Shown one piece after another: positions 24,001 through 34,974 of a stretch of DNA of 64,000 bases. Under the pieces are notes generated by a model. That model was not told the DNA's origin. It searched no databases and saw only the letters and a list, made by a program, of their open reading frames with translations. Both the position numbers and the translations under genes were made by a program. How positions within the stretch are numbered: the stretch's first letter is position 1; every line of letters starts with the position of its first letter. This DNA is from Terebella lapidaria (lineage: Eukaryota; Annelida; Polychaeta; Terebellida; Terebellidae): positions 20,435,667-20,499,666 of the forward strand of contig OX424568.1 of assembly GCA_949152475.1 (NCBI GenBank), read 5' to 3'.

Positions 24001-26261
24001 TGCGGGTTCTCAAGTTTTGCAGGTACTGCCATTGAACGTCCTCTAAATATAAGTAAAATAAGGTGAGATTAAGGTGAACAAGTTGATGCAAGAATTTGAA
24101 ATATACTATCGATTTGCAGCAATCATTAGCAGCACTCAGTAAAGTGACGTACATGGTGGATTTCAAACAAAGTGTCGAGTCCCATTTCTCTGCGATAAAG
24201 CAGTGTATAAATGAGGCAGCGGATCGGGGAATTTCACCTCATCTCCCACCAGAGGAAAGACAATGGTTTGTGTTTCAACATTCATAAATATTAGATAATG
24301 AATTTGCAGTTCAATGTAATTGGTAATATGTTGATTTCTTTGTACTTTTCCAAGAATTGATTTTGCAAAAATCTGAGTGAAGTACATTCACTCCGACTTT
24401 ACACAAAGTTTTTATCCTGTGTCGTATAAAAAATAATAATTAAGGCATTTCGGCAGAAATGCCTTTATGGTTTTAGCAGAATTTTTTTTTTTTTTTTTTT
24501 TCCTTTTTTTTTTTTTCTTTTTTTTCTTCTTCTGCCACTTTTGGTTTCCGGACGATAACTTTAGATTGCCTTGACGGATCCTCGTCAAATTTTCACCACA
24601 AGTCAGAAATGATATGTGGAAGAACCCTATTCTTTTTGAGCCGGATCCGAGGTCCGTGAGGTCCGTGAGGATGAAATCAAGGCTAATTTTGAGACTTGGT
24701 TTCCGGACGATAGCTGGAAAAATATTTACGCAATAGTTGCAGAACTCTGCATGGAGGTTCATATGCCACCAGGGAAGAACCCTATTGATTTTGGGATCGA
24801 TCCGTCAAACGACCTTTGACCTAGAGGTCGAAATAATTTTTTGCTGATTCATCCTTGAGGCTTCCTGCATATCTCAGATACCGTGCATCGTAGAGCGAAA
24901 CGGACGTTATTTTCGGACTCGTCGCCCTGGACAAACATCTCTAGGGTGTATTATTTTTTTTGATCCGGCTCCGAGGTCCGTGAGGTCCTTGAGGATGAAA
25001 TCGAGGCTGATCTTGAAACTTGGTTTCCGGACGATAACTCGAAAAATATTCAGGCAATAGTTGCAGAATTTTGCACGGAGGTTTATATATCAACAGGGAA
25101 GAACCCTATTGATTTTGGGATCGATACGTCAAACGACCTTTGACCTAGAGGTCGAAATAATTTTTTGCTGAGTCATCCTTGAGGCATCCTGCATATCTCG
25201 GAAACGGTGCGTCGTAGAGCGAAACGGACGTTATTTTCGGACTCGTCGCCCTAGACAAACATGTCAAAGGGGTATTATGGATGAACTTTGACCTTGACCC
25301 CAAATTTTTTTGCCGAGTCGGCATTTTTCGTTTTCGTCGATATCTCGGGAACGGTGTGTCGTAGAGCGAAACGGACGTTATTTTCGGACTCGTCGCCCTA
25401 GACAAACATGTCTAAGGGGTATTATTGATGAACTTTGACCTTGACCTGGATTTTTTTTGCCGAGTCGGCATTTTTCGTTTTCGTCGATATCTCGGAAACG
25501 GTGCTTCGTAGAGCGAAACGGACGTTATTTTCGGACTCGTCGCCCTAGACAAACATGTCTCAGGGGTATTATGGATGAAATTTGTCCTTGACCCGAAATT
25601 TTTTTGCCGAGTCGGCATTTTTCGTTTTCGTCGATATCTCGGAAACGGTGCGTCGTAGAGTGAAACGGACGTTATTTTCGGACCCGTCGCTCTAGACAAC
25701 ATTTATCTTATATGTATTATGCATGAACTTGACCTTGACTAAAAAATTTTTTGCCGAGTTGGCATTTTTTGTTTTCGTCAATATCTCGGAAACGGTGAGT
25801 CGTAGAGCGAAACGGACTTTTTTTCCGGACTCGTCGCCCTAGACAAACATGTCTAAGGTGTATTATTTTAATGGTAAATTTTTTTGCGGAGTCGACATTT
25901 TTCATTTTCATCGATATCTAGTATATATTATAAATTAATCATCACACCGAAATGCCTCCAAGGCATCTTTAGGCCTTGACGTCTAGTTTTTTTATGGCGT
26001 AGAATCCACATTGACGTTGCTCGAAAATGCTTAAGTGTTTATACGTGCCGCCAAATAGATTTAAAAAAAAAATAGAAATGCACTTACCGGTATGCATTAT
26101 GTAGAGTTTCATTTCTGTTGCAAGGATGTAATATTTTGACGTTTGTTATTTGCAGGCTGCAAGAGTTGACTGGCCAAATCATCCAAGTCTGTCACAACCC
26201 ACCACCAGAAATCCAAGAGTGTTTGTACCCGGCCTTGTCCGTAATTGCTGGTGTATCGTAG
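18095..26261 (+). CDS. Multi-exon gene of unknown function, 3' part well supported
   Basis: Six 3' exons join in consistent phase: 22700-22806, 22960-23014, 23362-23529, 23830-23948, 24120-24265 and 26156-26261 (stop TAG). Donors are GTGACC, GTAAGA, GTGAAG, GTACGT and GTTTGT; all acceptors end in AG. Together they give about 233 codons of a leucine-rich, mainly alpha-helical, soluble-looking protein (LCSVLELLCKKEANQ, EEALSALQKLQGMAKQL, FKQSVESHFSAIKQCINEA) ending in SVIAGVS. Probable upstream exons are 18095-18192 (phase 0 end) and 21586-21689 (YNMDATTQLLG...). The latter ends in phase 2, which does not fit 22700, so at least one exon in between is missing from my model. The N-terminus was not found. 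I recognise no family. The last intron hosts a hairpin-ended repeat. AATAAA follows at 26978. Confidence 0.75.
18193..21585. other. Long intron or intergenic stretch
   Basis: No supported exon. It holds repeated GATCCGGAACTACTTGAA-like motifs (about 18205-18240, 18615, with relatives at 22025 and 22208), a bulged hairpin at 19243-19278 and G/T homopolymers near 20895 and 20985. A minimal ATGGTGAGGTTTG followed by GTAAGT at 20045-20063 could be a tiny first exon, but this is weak. Confidence 0.4.
19243..19278. repeat. Hairpin with 14-bp stem and one bulge
   Basis: TAGATCTACCCCACA faces TGTGGGTAGATCTA across a short loop (TCTATAG region). One extra C on the left arm makes a single bulge. Confidence 0.7.
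22273..22310 (+). mobile_element. hAT-like terminus CAGTGGCGGATCCAGG with long G run
   Basis: Same terminus as at 13195 and (reverse) 17188, here followed by 18-20 G. It lies in the intron upstream of exon 22700-22806. Confidence 0.6.
24443..25988. repeat. Hairpin-ended repeat family 2, copy A (in an intron)
   Basis: The left end is AAGGCATTTC-GGCA-GAAATGCCTT, a hairpin. The right end is GAAATGCCTCCAAGG...AAGGCATCTTTAGGCCTTGACGTCTAGTTT, also hairpin-forming. The first ~350 bp match the start of copy B (54786-55106), including GGTTTCCGNNNGATAAC and CCAGGGAAGAA. The interior is a 147-bp tandem repeat. No protein is supported; minus-strand frames exist only because 147 is divisible by three. 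Confidence 0.75.
25100..25925. repeat. 147-bp period tandem repeat
   Basis: The anchor TAGAGCGAAACGGACGTTAT starts at 25215, 25362, 25509, 25656 and 25803: four successive intervals of exactly 147 bp. An older unit begins at 24891, 324 bp earlier. Each unit includes TCGATATCTCGGAAACGGTG, CGGACTCGTCGCCCTAGACA and a TGACCTTGACC segment. Confidence 0.9.
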
Positions 26262-26977
26262 CCGTCAATGTACAAAGCATCAAGCCATGTACGGATCTGA
26301 AATAGTTAATCTCATTTCAAATGTAATTTATTCTCGCGTGAAGACAATATACTGTTATAATTTTGCGTTTTTTATCTAGACCACTAAATTGCACGAGGTT
26401 TGCACCGTATTTTTGGTTGATCATGTCTTGCTTCATCGTCAGAAAAACCTACAAGACATTGCATTTCATGAATAACTTTATGAACGTATCTGTGCATCGT
26501 TAATGTCAGTTTGTGCAACAGTGTAATAATCCAGTACTCAACAAAACTAAACTACCCCTGAGTGCATATGTTTGCAGTTTTGTAACACAGATTCACTAGT
26601 AAGGATTTATCATTGTTGTGGTACGTGTATTTGTTTGCAATACATGTAGTCAGTATTCAAGTTTGTGGAAATTTTATTTGTTCATTATGAAAAAATAATT
26701 ATGAATCCACTGCAAAAAAACACATTCCATGCAATTTTAAAACCTCGTTTTCCACAGATTTCTACTGTATTGTTCTAAGGATCTGATGTGTGAATTTTAA
26801 AAGGATTAATCTCAGTATGATACTGGTGGCAAGATATGCCAAGTTTTGTTTTGATGTCCTACAAAATGTCACTCGAAAGTTGTTCACGAGAATATTTTTC
26901 GTACTTTATTTGTGTATATCATGGACGGTTGTATTTATAAAGGTACATGTTGTTGTGTGTTCACATACCAAGTAAAC

Positions 26978-26983
26978 AATAAA
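26978..26983 (+). promoter_or_regulatory. Polyadenylation signal AATAAA
   Basis: AATAAA about 715 bp after the TAG of the multi-exon gene. It is the first canonical one I see on this strand. Confidence 0.5.
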
Positions 26984-27017
26984 ATGGTTGAAAATGATGT
27001 TCAATTAATGATGTTTT

Positions 27018-27930
27018 CCAATTGAGTCTTATGGTTTTAGCAAGGGTCATTTCCTGTCCTTTTGGTATCCAGACGATAAGTTTGGCTCAATGTACCGAGA
27101 TGTTTTTGCTCCCTGTTTCAGAGCCCTGATAATTCATGAGGCTAAATTCAATTTCTGGATGATAACTCAAAATGTTTTCCAGCAAAGTGATTCACAATGA
27201 AACCTCATTTAGGTTCATATGTGTGGTGATTATCGAGGAAGAAATGAGTTGATTTGGGGGTCAATCCAGGGCCAGAAAATTCCTTGTCGAGTCATCCCTG
27301 AAAAAGATACTTCGAAGGGCATTGTTCATTTGTTGAATATACATGTATTTATGCCATTCAGTTTCCAAGAAAACAATTTTTGTTTTCGATGGAAATACTG
27401 TTAATTATCCCATGTTTATTCACGGAATACAGATTATATCTACGTCTAGCTGTTTGTATCCCATGAGGCCGAAGGCTCCTATTGAGTGCTCATTTCTACC
27501 TGAAAATTGTTTAATTAAATTGTCCATTGGTAACAAATTTGTAGAAGATTTGTTTTATGACCATATGGGAAGTCGTATAAGGTGCGTCGTTTTGTGACCT
27601 TGACATATGAATGACCTCGAGTGTTAAAGCACAAGGTCTATGTCTCAAGATATGGATTTTGGAAACGAAACTATAAAAGACGGACAGAGCTCAGGTATGT
27701 ATAAGAGAATTGTGAGAAGTCTGTTTTGGTACATCTATATAGCTATATGTGACCTCAATCTTCATCTGAGTGTTCAAACCCCTGACGGCAAATTTGTCAA
27801 TTAGACACAAATGCTTACACAAAGAGCTCATATAAATTCGTATCATATAGAAATTCATATGTGCTGATAATTTTTGTATGTGGCCTCGAATATGACCTCG
27901 GGTGACACTCGTTGCCCAAACTCGAGGCCA
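27018..27930. repeat. Degenerate family 2 repeat, hairpin ends lost
   Basis: CTTATGGTTTTAGCA, TGGTATCCAGACGATAAG and GGTTCATATGTGTGGTGAT align in order with the start of the 24443 element. It runs up to the family 1 copy at 27931. Two short open frames inside carry no domain. Confidence 0.5.
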
Positions 27931-28648
27931 TGGCTAAATATGATTAGCCATACGTCCGGTAACCTATTGCCGTGGCATTGCGTCCGTCGTCCGTCCGCCG
28001 CCCGTCCGTCGATCGTCCGTCCACGTTTGTATTTTTAAAGTTCACAGACGGATTTTTCTGAAATTTTGCACAAAAATGCCTAAAAATTTCTCAAGAGGGT
28101 GTTATTCTTTAGTTTTTTGATTTTCACATTTGTCCCAAAATGGCGGCCATTTTTGACGAAAAATGGCCAATTTTGGACTTTGGTGGCCATTATCTCGAAA
28201 ACTGTCTGATCAGGTTTGATATTTTTGTTTCAAAAGATTCCCCTTATGTACCTTTATGATGTGTATAAATGTGACAGCCATTTTGAATTTTTGACTGGTC
28301 GATGGAAAAAAAAATTTCTGCCCCAAATCGCATTACTATCCATTTTGGGTCATTTCTAGGCAAAAAATAATATATGTTCACCCTTTGAAAAAAAAATTGG
28401 TCTTGAAAAATTTTAGAATTTTTTTCCTTCATAATGTGAGCTGCCAGAAATGTACTCCAAAAATGCCTGAAGATAGAGCTTGAAAATTGGCTCTTTCAAA
28501 TGTCATATATGGCGACTTGTGTTCTGTCCTTGAATTTGACCTTGGATGACCTTGAAAGGTCAAAACAGCCATTTGTGGGTCGAAAGATGCCAAATTTGCA
28601 CCTGGTCAACCAAAATTGTCTGATAACCCATCTTAGCCCTTGGGCTAA
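27931..28648. repeat. Hairpin-ended repeat family 1, copy 2
   Basis: Left hairpin TGGCTAA-ATATGA-TTAGCCA (27931-27950), then GGTAACCTATTGCCGTGG and a GTCCGTCCGTCG tract. Right end GATAACCCATC followed by TTAGCCCTTGGGCTAA (28633-28648). It is a shorter member, lacking most of the interior units of copy 1. Confidence 0.7.
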
Positions 28649-29167
28649 TTTTTTATTGTCTCTGCAATTTTATTCACGAGGGAAATGATTTAGTTCGTGA
28701 TATTTGATCTAAAATAATTAAATTCATGAAAAATCGCGATTTAAATTGTTCACCTAGCGAATAGAATTGCCTGGGCGATTTAATTTGTGAATATAATAAT
28801 AAAACTCGAGATTGTATCATCTCAGAAATCTTATCTGTGGAACGTGAGGAAATTGTTTGGAATAAAATATTTTTTACAAAAAAAAATTTTCCCCGCAAAA
28901 ATGAAACTGGTAGTCACCGTAAGTAGGCTTATACAAATAGTCAAATTCGATTCAGTTTTCTCAAGAAAATAAATGAATATTCCTCATTCATTCTATTTTC
29001 TTTTATTATGTATATTATGTATTTAATATTTTTCAATAGAGTCGTTCTAAGACTCTTTCAGAAATACAAATGTACAGTTTCCACAATGCATAATTTATCT
29101 AACGTTACATATATCAAATTGATCACGGAGAAACTCCTACATCATGTACATATTAGGCCATCGTACT
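28649..29167. other. No gene seen; probable promoter region of TRIM A2
   Basis: AT-rich, non-repetitive sequence directly before the homologous 5' exon. No TATA box in a convincing position could be chosen. Confidence 0.35.
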
Positions 29168-29376
29168 GACCGTAGTGTGTCACAAATAAGTTTTCGTAGC
29201 TGTGTGTATGTGGGGGAAAACCCAGGCAAGACACAACGGCACGGACAAGGTTTTTCTAAGCACTGAACAAACAATACTGGAAGATATTGGACCTATTTAT
29301 AACTGTCTGTGGACTGTCTGTCCATGTGAAAACAGAGAACATATTCATGAAAGATAGACCGTAGGCTAATATTGCG
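29168..29376 (+). other. 5' non-coding exon of TRIM A2
   Basis: It is homologous to the B-unit exon (CGTAGTGTGTCA, then TTTTCGTAGC, then GGGGAAAACCCA) and ends in the same donor G|GTAAGT at 29376/29377. Frames differ and contain stops between the paralogues, so it is untranslated. Splicing to the acceptor before 32446 would remove a 3069-bp intron. The exact transcription start is unknown. Confidence 0.6.
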
Positions 29377-29851
29377 GTAAGTTGCTTTACCACACGTAAT
29401 CAGGTGTTTTAGGGCTGCGCTATGGTCACAATGCGGTTACCCGTTCCCTGCCCCCCACCACCACCCTCCAGGATTCTCCAAGATATAGGGAGCACATGTA
29501 CAATTTAGTGGGCAATCCTGTTTCTTCATGATAATCAATGACAATGATGAGTTAATCAGTGGCACAAAATGATAAATACAGATAAAAGAAACATCTGGTG
29601 TGTAATAAAGAACACTTTTCTATCATAACTAATTGTCATTCCGGATCTTAAGTATGGAAAATTAGTTTGTAATAAAATTGCCCACGTTATTCCTAGCCAG
29701 ATATAGAAGTTGACTGAAAACATTAAAATGGTGTTACTGTTTTAACTGAATAAGCCTTGTCATAATGTAGCGGGACCTATTTCACGAGAATGCCGAGCGT
29801 TCACACTTAGGCAATTTGAAGGGAAACTTTCGTGAAACATCGCTTCGTATA

Positions 29852-30452
29852 GGCATAGAAATATTTCTATGGTATAGGCTTAGACTAATTTGCACTCGGC
29901 GCGCGGCGCGCACGTATTTTATATTTTAGTTGGTGTTTAGCTTATCATATAGATCTATAGCGACCGAAAAGGACCAAAGGTACGGTAACCTAAAAACTGC
30001 ACCCGCCCCTGTCTGAAGATTGTCGATATCATAGGTCACAATTATCGTAGTTCAGTCCAATTACGGGTGATCGTGCTAAAATTATAAATCGTGTTACTCA
30101 GAGAAATGTCATCACTGTTTTAACAGCATTAATTGCAGTGTTACAGCATTGTGGTAAACAATTCTAGTAGTAAACAGTTCTAGGGGTAAACAAGTTTAGC
30201 GCTCTCAAAACCTACAAAAATAGTAGGACACACTGCCCTTCTTTGACAAATAGGGATGACGAGAAAGGCCTGATGGATAAATATGACATCACGATTAACC
30301 AATGACAAAAAACAAAGGAATAAATTAAATTAAATATTAGGCCTACTTCCCTCCCTTCTGGAACAAACTAGCGCGCCGCGCCATATTTAGCGCGGCGCGC
30401 GGCGCGGCGCGCTGGCGCGGAGTGCAAATTAGTCCAAGCCCTTCGGGCACTA
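29852..30452. mobile_element. About 600-bp inverted-repeat element with GC-rich sub-ends
   Basis: Inverted repeat GACTAATTTGCACTC (29883-29897) faces GAGTGCAAATTAGTC (30420-30434), each flanked inside by GGCGCGC blocks. GTATA occurs on both sides (29847-29851, 30453-30457) as the target duplication. The left tip carries the palindrome CATAGAAATATTTCTATG and the right tip GCCCTTCGGGC. The decayed paralogue at about 59.2 kb reads straight through this site without the element. No protein frame. Confidence 0.65.
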
Positions 30453-30516
30453 GTATATTTTATGCCGGATTTCTGAAGTTCTGAACGAGTGTATAGCCTA
30501 CTATCAGAAATAGAAG

Positions 30517-31732
30517 GGCCGGTCATTATTTACTGGGTGGGGGGGTTGGATGGTTTTTCCGAAAAATGAGTTTTCATTTTGATGAGTTTGACCCCCCCCC
30601 CCCACCGATATCGAAAACCAATCTATGACCCCCTCACCAAGATCCAAATAAAAGTATGACCCCCCCCCCCCCCAATTCTCATTTCTATTGAAACAATTGT
30701 GACTTATGTCGTAAATTTGTGATACTATAAGGTCAATGAATATTATGATTTGTGCTCTTCGTGTATCCACCATTCCTTCGCTTCAAGTGTGATACCATTA
30801 CAACAATTATTACTTGTATGCATACTATATATGGGCACTTAATTATGACAGGTGTTTGATGGCAAAACCAGACCCCCCCCCCCCCCCGACATTTATATCC
30901 AGGATCATTTTCCTCCAAATACTAGCATTTTCTTTTCCACTACACAGCCCATCGTTTCGGAGCCCACTTGAAACACTCGAGTGCTAGGTCAAAGATCATT
31001 CAGTTGATTTCTTGACTCCGAAATTTTTGATGGGATGGAAAAAATGTATGAAAACCCTCACGGACTAACTGGACACCAAACTAACTCACAAATAATACAT
31101 GACTCTTCCACATATCATTGATGAGCAGGGGAGAATTGGTGAATCAGGCCATTCAGAACTTTTTTTTCTTGAATCAGGTCTGTGTTGGCTCTATGATGGG
31201 CTCATAATGTTCTGCCACCATCCAAATCTTGTGGGTAGCCATATGCCCCTAACATTTCAGATTTGCTCCCAGGCAATAGAGCTCACGACCCAATTGGCTG
31301 ATGAAAATTTGTAAAGTGATATTGAAATATGCTTCTATGAGCAAATTGGCTCCTGAAAATTTTTGAATAGGAGTAAAATAGGAGCCTTTGGCTCCTGGAT
31401 AAAATTATAAATTTTGAGCCCTGATGCACACGGATTGCGGCATCTCTTGATGTTGGTGTTCCTGGATGGTTCTCTGCAGGATCCGGTTTCAGTGAGATTA
31501 TGGGTTTATTGAAAATTAGAAAATTAGTGGATTGTTTCCACCTGATTATTTAACTATTTTACCATTCAGATTTTCCCAAAATAATTCAATTTCAAACTCC
31601 GACCCCCCCCCCAGTCCCATCGAAATTAAAAGTATGACCCCCCCCCCCCCAATAATGTTGAAAATGAAAGCGTGACCTCCCCCCCAGTTTTTACCCCCCC
31701 CCCCCACCCCACCTGATAAATAATGACCGGCC
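30517..31732. mobile_element. Inverted-repeat insertion with poly-C blocks, second copy
   Basis: Identical to 311-1526. It lies in the 5' intron of TRIM A2 together with the element at 29852-30452, so the intron grew by two independent insertions. Confidence 0.6.
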
Positions 31733-32454
31733 TCTTATGTATTTCTGCTACGATGTTATTCATCTGAAAGAATACACTGCTGGGAAATAATGACCCAATT
31801 TTCAAGGCAGTATCTTGTGTATAGGGCACTCTCGAAATTGAAAAGCTTGTGCAGAATTAGTCACGATCACCGATAATACAGAACCGTATGATAACCAAGA
31901 AATACAACATTACACCAGCAGTGTTAGCGTGCATGGTGTGAATTATCATCAATGGTAAAATGCAATTGCCCTATGAATTGTGTCAGTCACAGCTACATGA
32001 GGGATAAAGGTCACTCAATTGCGATTAGGACATCATTCTGAATGTTATATAGTATGCTTTCTTTATAGCGCCAATATACTAGTATCAGAAGAAAGTGATG
32101 TGCAATTATTGTCTTATGAAATCCAGTGACCTTGTACCGTGAAATTGAAACGTCGTAAAATTGTCTGAATAACAAAACCACAAAATGTTTGAGCCGCGAA
32201 AATTTCCTGTTTCACAATATATGTATGTCAGCGCAGATGTAAATAGTTCGTCCACACCGTGTGTTTTTCGTTGTGTTCATGCTCCACTGCAGGATCATGT
32301 ATATGTATTTTGGAGATTGTAACAGTGGTATATGATCAAATCTGTGTCAATCAATTGATTCACAACGAATTCCAGAAGCAGATTATGCTACTTCAAAACA
32401 TCTAGAAATAGACGTAATTTAACCCAGTCTACTTCACCATTTCAGATCAAGAAC

Positions 32455-34176
32455 ATGGCTGAAGCAGCACCAGACGAGGGCTTTCTGCAGAGACAACTCG
32501 AGTGCTCAGTTTGTCTAAACACATACAACCTCAAGGACCGTGTTCCGATGGGATTGAACTGCATGCACTCAGTATGCAAGCCATGTGTGGACACCTTAGC
32601 CATAAACCCACCCATCAAATGTCCAAAATGTAGAAGATCTTCTGACATAAACGCTCTTCAGAGGAATTTTGGGCTCTGCGATGTGCTTGAAAAGCTTTGT
32701 CAAGCGTGTTGCAGCAGGGAGATAGTCGATGAGTGTGACCACTGCCACAAGAATCTCTGCAGTGTTTGTCTTGAAGCTCATGCTGAAGTCTTTGAGGATG
32801 ATGTCACACAAAATATGGGCCAACTCCGTGCAGCGGTTAAAGTTTCAGCCGAAATGACCATAGATGAAACAGTTCTTGAGCGAGAGAGGAAATTCGCAGC
32901 AGACACAATTGCCAAAATCCAAGGAGAGATCGCAAAATACCAAGAAGAAATTCGAAAACGAGATGCTGAACTCAAGTCGAAGGTCACCGAGCTGAGAAAC
33001 CTGAACACACAGAAGCAAAAGGCATGGCAAAAACGTTTAGCTGCTGAGGTGGAAAAATGTAAAGCCTTCCTGGAGACATCCGAAGACAATCTTCGATCAA
33101 CTTTAGAGGTGAGATGTCCTACTAAAACACTGGCTGCGATCAACGACGAAACACAGAGGCTGCTGGTAGAGTTACAAGACATGCAAAAGAATACACCACC
33201 CCCAGTGCAATACCAGTATGTTGGGCCAAAGTCATCACCACAAGTGGGTGAAGTCGCTTGCCAACCATCAAGTCTGCACAAAATCAGGGCGTTCCCTGTG
33301 TCACCACGAGTAGATTACACAAGAGCAAGATCCATTGCCGTGAGTGGCAGTCAGGGCTCAGGCCCAGAGCAGTTTGCTGGGTGGGGCTACGTGGCATGTA
33401 TGGGTGGCCGGTACATCGTAGCTGACACAGGTAACCACCGAATCAAGATCTACGACGGGGGTCTCAAGCTTCTTCATAGATTCGGGGAAATGGGCACTGA
33501 GAGGCATCAATTCCAACATCCACGTGGCGTGTGTGTTGGTCCGAAACGTGAACTCTATGTCAGCGACTACGACAATCATAGGATTAAGGTTTATGATTCA
33601 CTCTACCAGCTGGTGCGATGTTTTCGTGGTGACCGGGGCGACGAGCAGATGAATAATCCACACGGGCCAACTGGCTTGGCTTTCATCTCCACTGGAGAGC
33701 TGCTTGTGGCTGACAGTTACAATTACAGAGTGAACGTCCTGACACCTGAAGGGACATACATCAGGAGTATCGGGTCAGGGGGTGATAGACCTGGTCAGTT
33801 CAAGGACTACCCTGCGTGTATGGCCGAGACCCCAGATGGGCACGTGCTGGTCAGTGAGTGGGGTGGAGACAGATTTCTGAAGTTCACACTGGGTGGAGTT
33901 TATGTAAGCGATATCAAGCCTACGGTATCACTGTACACTCACATACCAATCACGATATATGGCTTCACCATTGACCAAATGGGGAATATCATACTGGGTG
34001 ACTGTGCTAATGACCGGATCATTGTATTGAATGCACATGGGCAGTTTATGTGTGTGGTTGGGAGAGAAGGAGACCAGCCGGGAGAGCTGCGAGACCCACT
34101 CAATGTCAGTGTCAGTGGTAACAGGCTGCTGGTGTACGAGGCGGGAAATAAGCGTGTTCAGTTCTTTGAAATATAG
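32455..34176 (+). CDS. TRIM-NHL protein A2 (identical to A1)
   Basis: A 573-residue protein identical to A1 at every residue: RING cysteines and histidine at 17-59, B-box-like zinc site at 82-109, coiled coil 138-215, six NHL blades 300-572. Unlike A1, its whole transcription unit is visible: 5' exon to 29376, intron 29377-32445, coding exon from 32446. The intron carries two mobile insertions. Compared with the B proteins it has two extra residues, and sequence change concentrates in the NHL blades (for example DTGNHRIKIYD against DTHNHRIKIYN). Probable ubiquitin ligase; the client is unknown. Identity to A1 means very recent duplication, conversion or an assembly duplicate. Confidence 0.93.
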   Translation: MAEAAPDEGFLQRQLECSVCLNTYNLKDRVPMGLNCMHSVCKPCVDTLAINPPIKCPKCRRSSDINALQRNFGLCDVLEKLCQACCSREIVDECDHCHKNLCSVCLEAHAEVFEDDVTQNMGQLRAAVKVSAEMTIDETVLERERKFAADTIAKIQGEIAKYQEEIRKRDAELKSKVTELRNLNTQKQKAWQKRLAAEVEKCKAFLETSEDNLRSTLEVRCPTKTLAAINDETQRLLVELQDMQKNTPPPVQYQYVGPKSSPQVGEVACQPSSLHKIRAFPVSPRVDYTRARSIAVSGSQGSGPEQFAGWGYVACMGGRYIVADTGNHRIKIYDGGLKLLHRFGEMGTERHQFQHPRGVCVGPKRELYVSDYDNHRIKVYDSLYQLVRCFRGDRGDEQMNNPHGPTGLAFISTGELLVADSYNYRVNVLTPEGTYIRSIGSGGDRPGQFKDYPACMAETPDGHVLVSEWGGDRFLKFTLGGVYVSDIKPTVSLYTHIPITIYGFTIDQMGNIILGDCANDRIIVLNAHGQFMCVVGREGDQPGELRDPLNVSVSGNRLLVYEAGNKRVQFFEI

Positions 34177-34848
34177 TCAGTAACAGCTACTAGTATGAAC
34201 AGTGTAGGATTTGTTGTACGTGTATGATTTCTTGGTGCAGTTTCGTGCTGGTGTTTGTGACAAAAATTTAGGCACCTGCAAGGAGTAACTAGGAAGGTAA
34301 TTAGATTTCGAATCAAAGGCTTTGCTGTATAGATGTAACCCTATTATGACTTGTACAATCACTTTGTAAGTGACAAAGGATTTCCCTTTAATATTGAGTG
34401 TGAAATGAAATGAGTTTTTGAGATGAAGGATGATTGTATGTTGTGTATGTATGAGTGTATGTTGTTGTATAGAACCGATTCACAAATACTCTTTTATGAA
34501 ATGTCTGGTCTGGAGATGCTATACGTTATAAATTTCTACCTCCATTCACAATTGAGTGGTGAAGTTTTTTCATGTAACAACTGTAAAGGACACAATTATA
34601 ATTCAGAGTTACTTCTCAAACAAGCGTTCTTTCTCCCCGATATGAAAGTCAAGTAATATGGAAATATATATAGCGAAATGTATTTTATTTTTCGAGAGTG
34701 AATGATGGGTATATTTGTTGTCAATATGCACATTTTTATTGTTTAAAGAACAGCATATATGCATTTGTCATTTATTGTCATGTAACAGCTTACAAATACA
34801 CGTGACATATACACAATTTATTGTACATGTGTGACAACCGTAAATAAA
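34177..34848 (+). other. 3' untranslated region of A2
   Basis: Identical to 3971-4642; AATAAA at 34843-34848, convergent with the four-TM gene. Confidence 0.5.
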
Positions 34849-34974
34849 CATGTTAACAAGATTGCTTATACATGTATATTTTTCATGTATAAAGCACAAT
34901 TATTCCATTCCATGAAAAGCACAAGACCTGGATATTTCTGTGAATATCCCTCACAAAGTTTCCTGTACACATGT

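Noticed and set aside
25145..25911. Long minus-strand frames with repeated LSRATSPKITSVSLYDAPFPRY
   Set aside because: They exist because the 147-bp repeat length is divisible by three. No start, splice or domain support.
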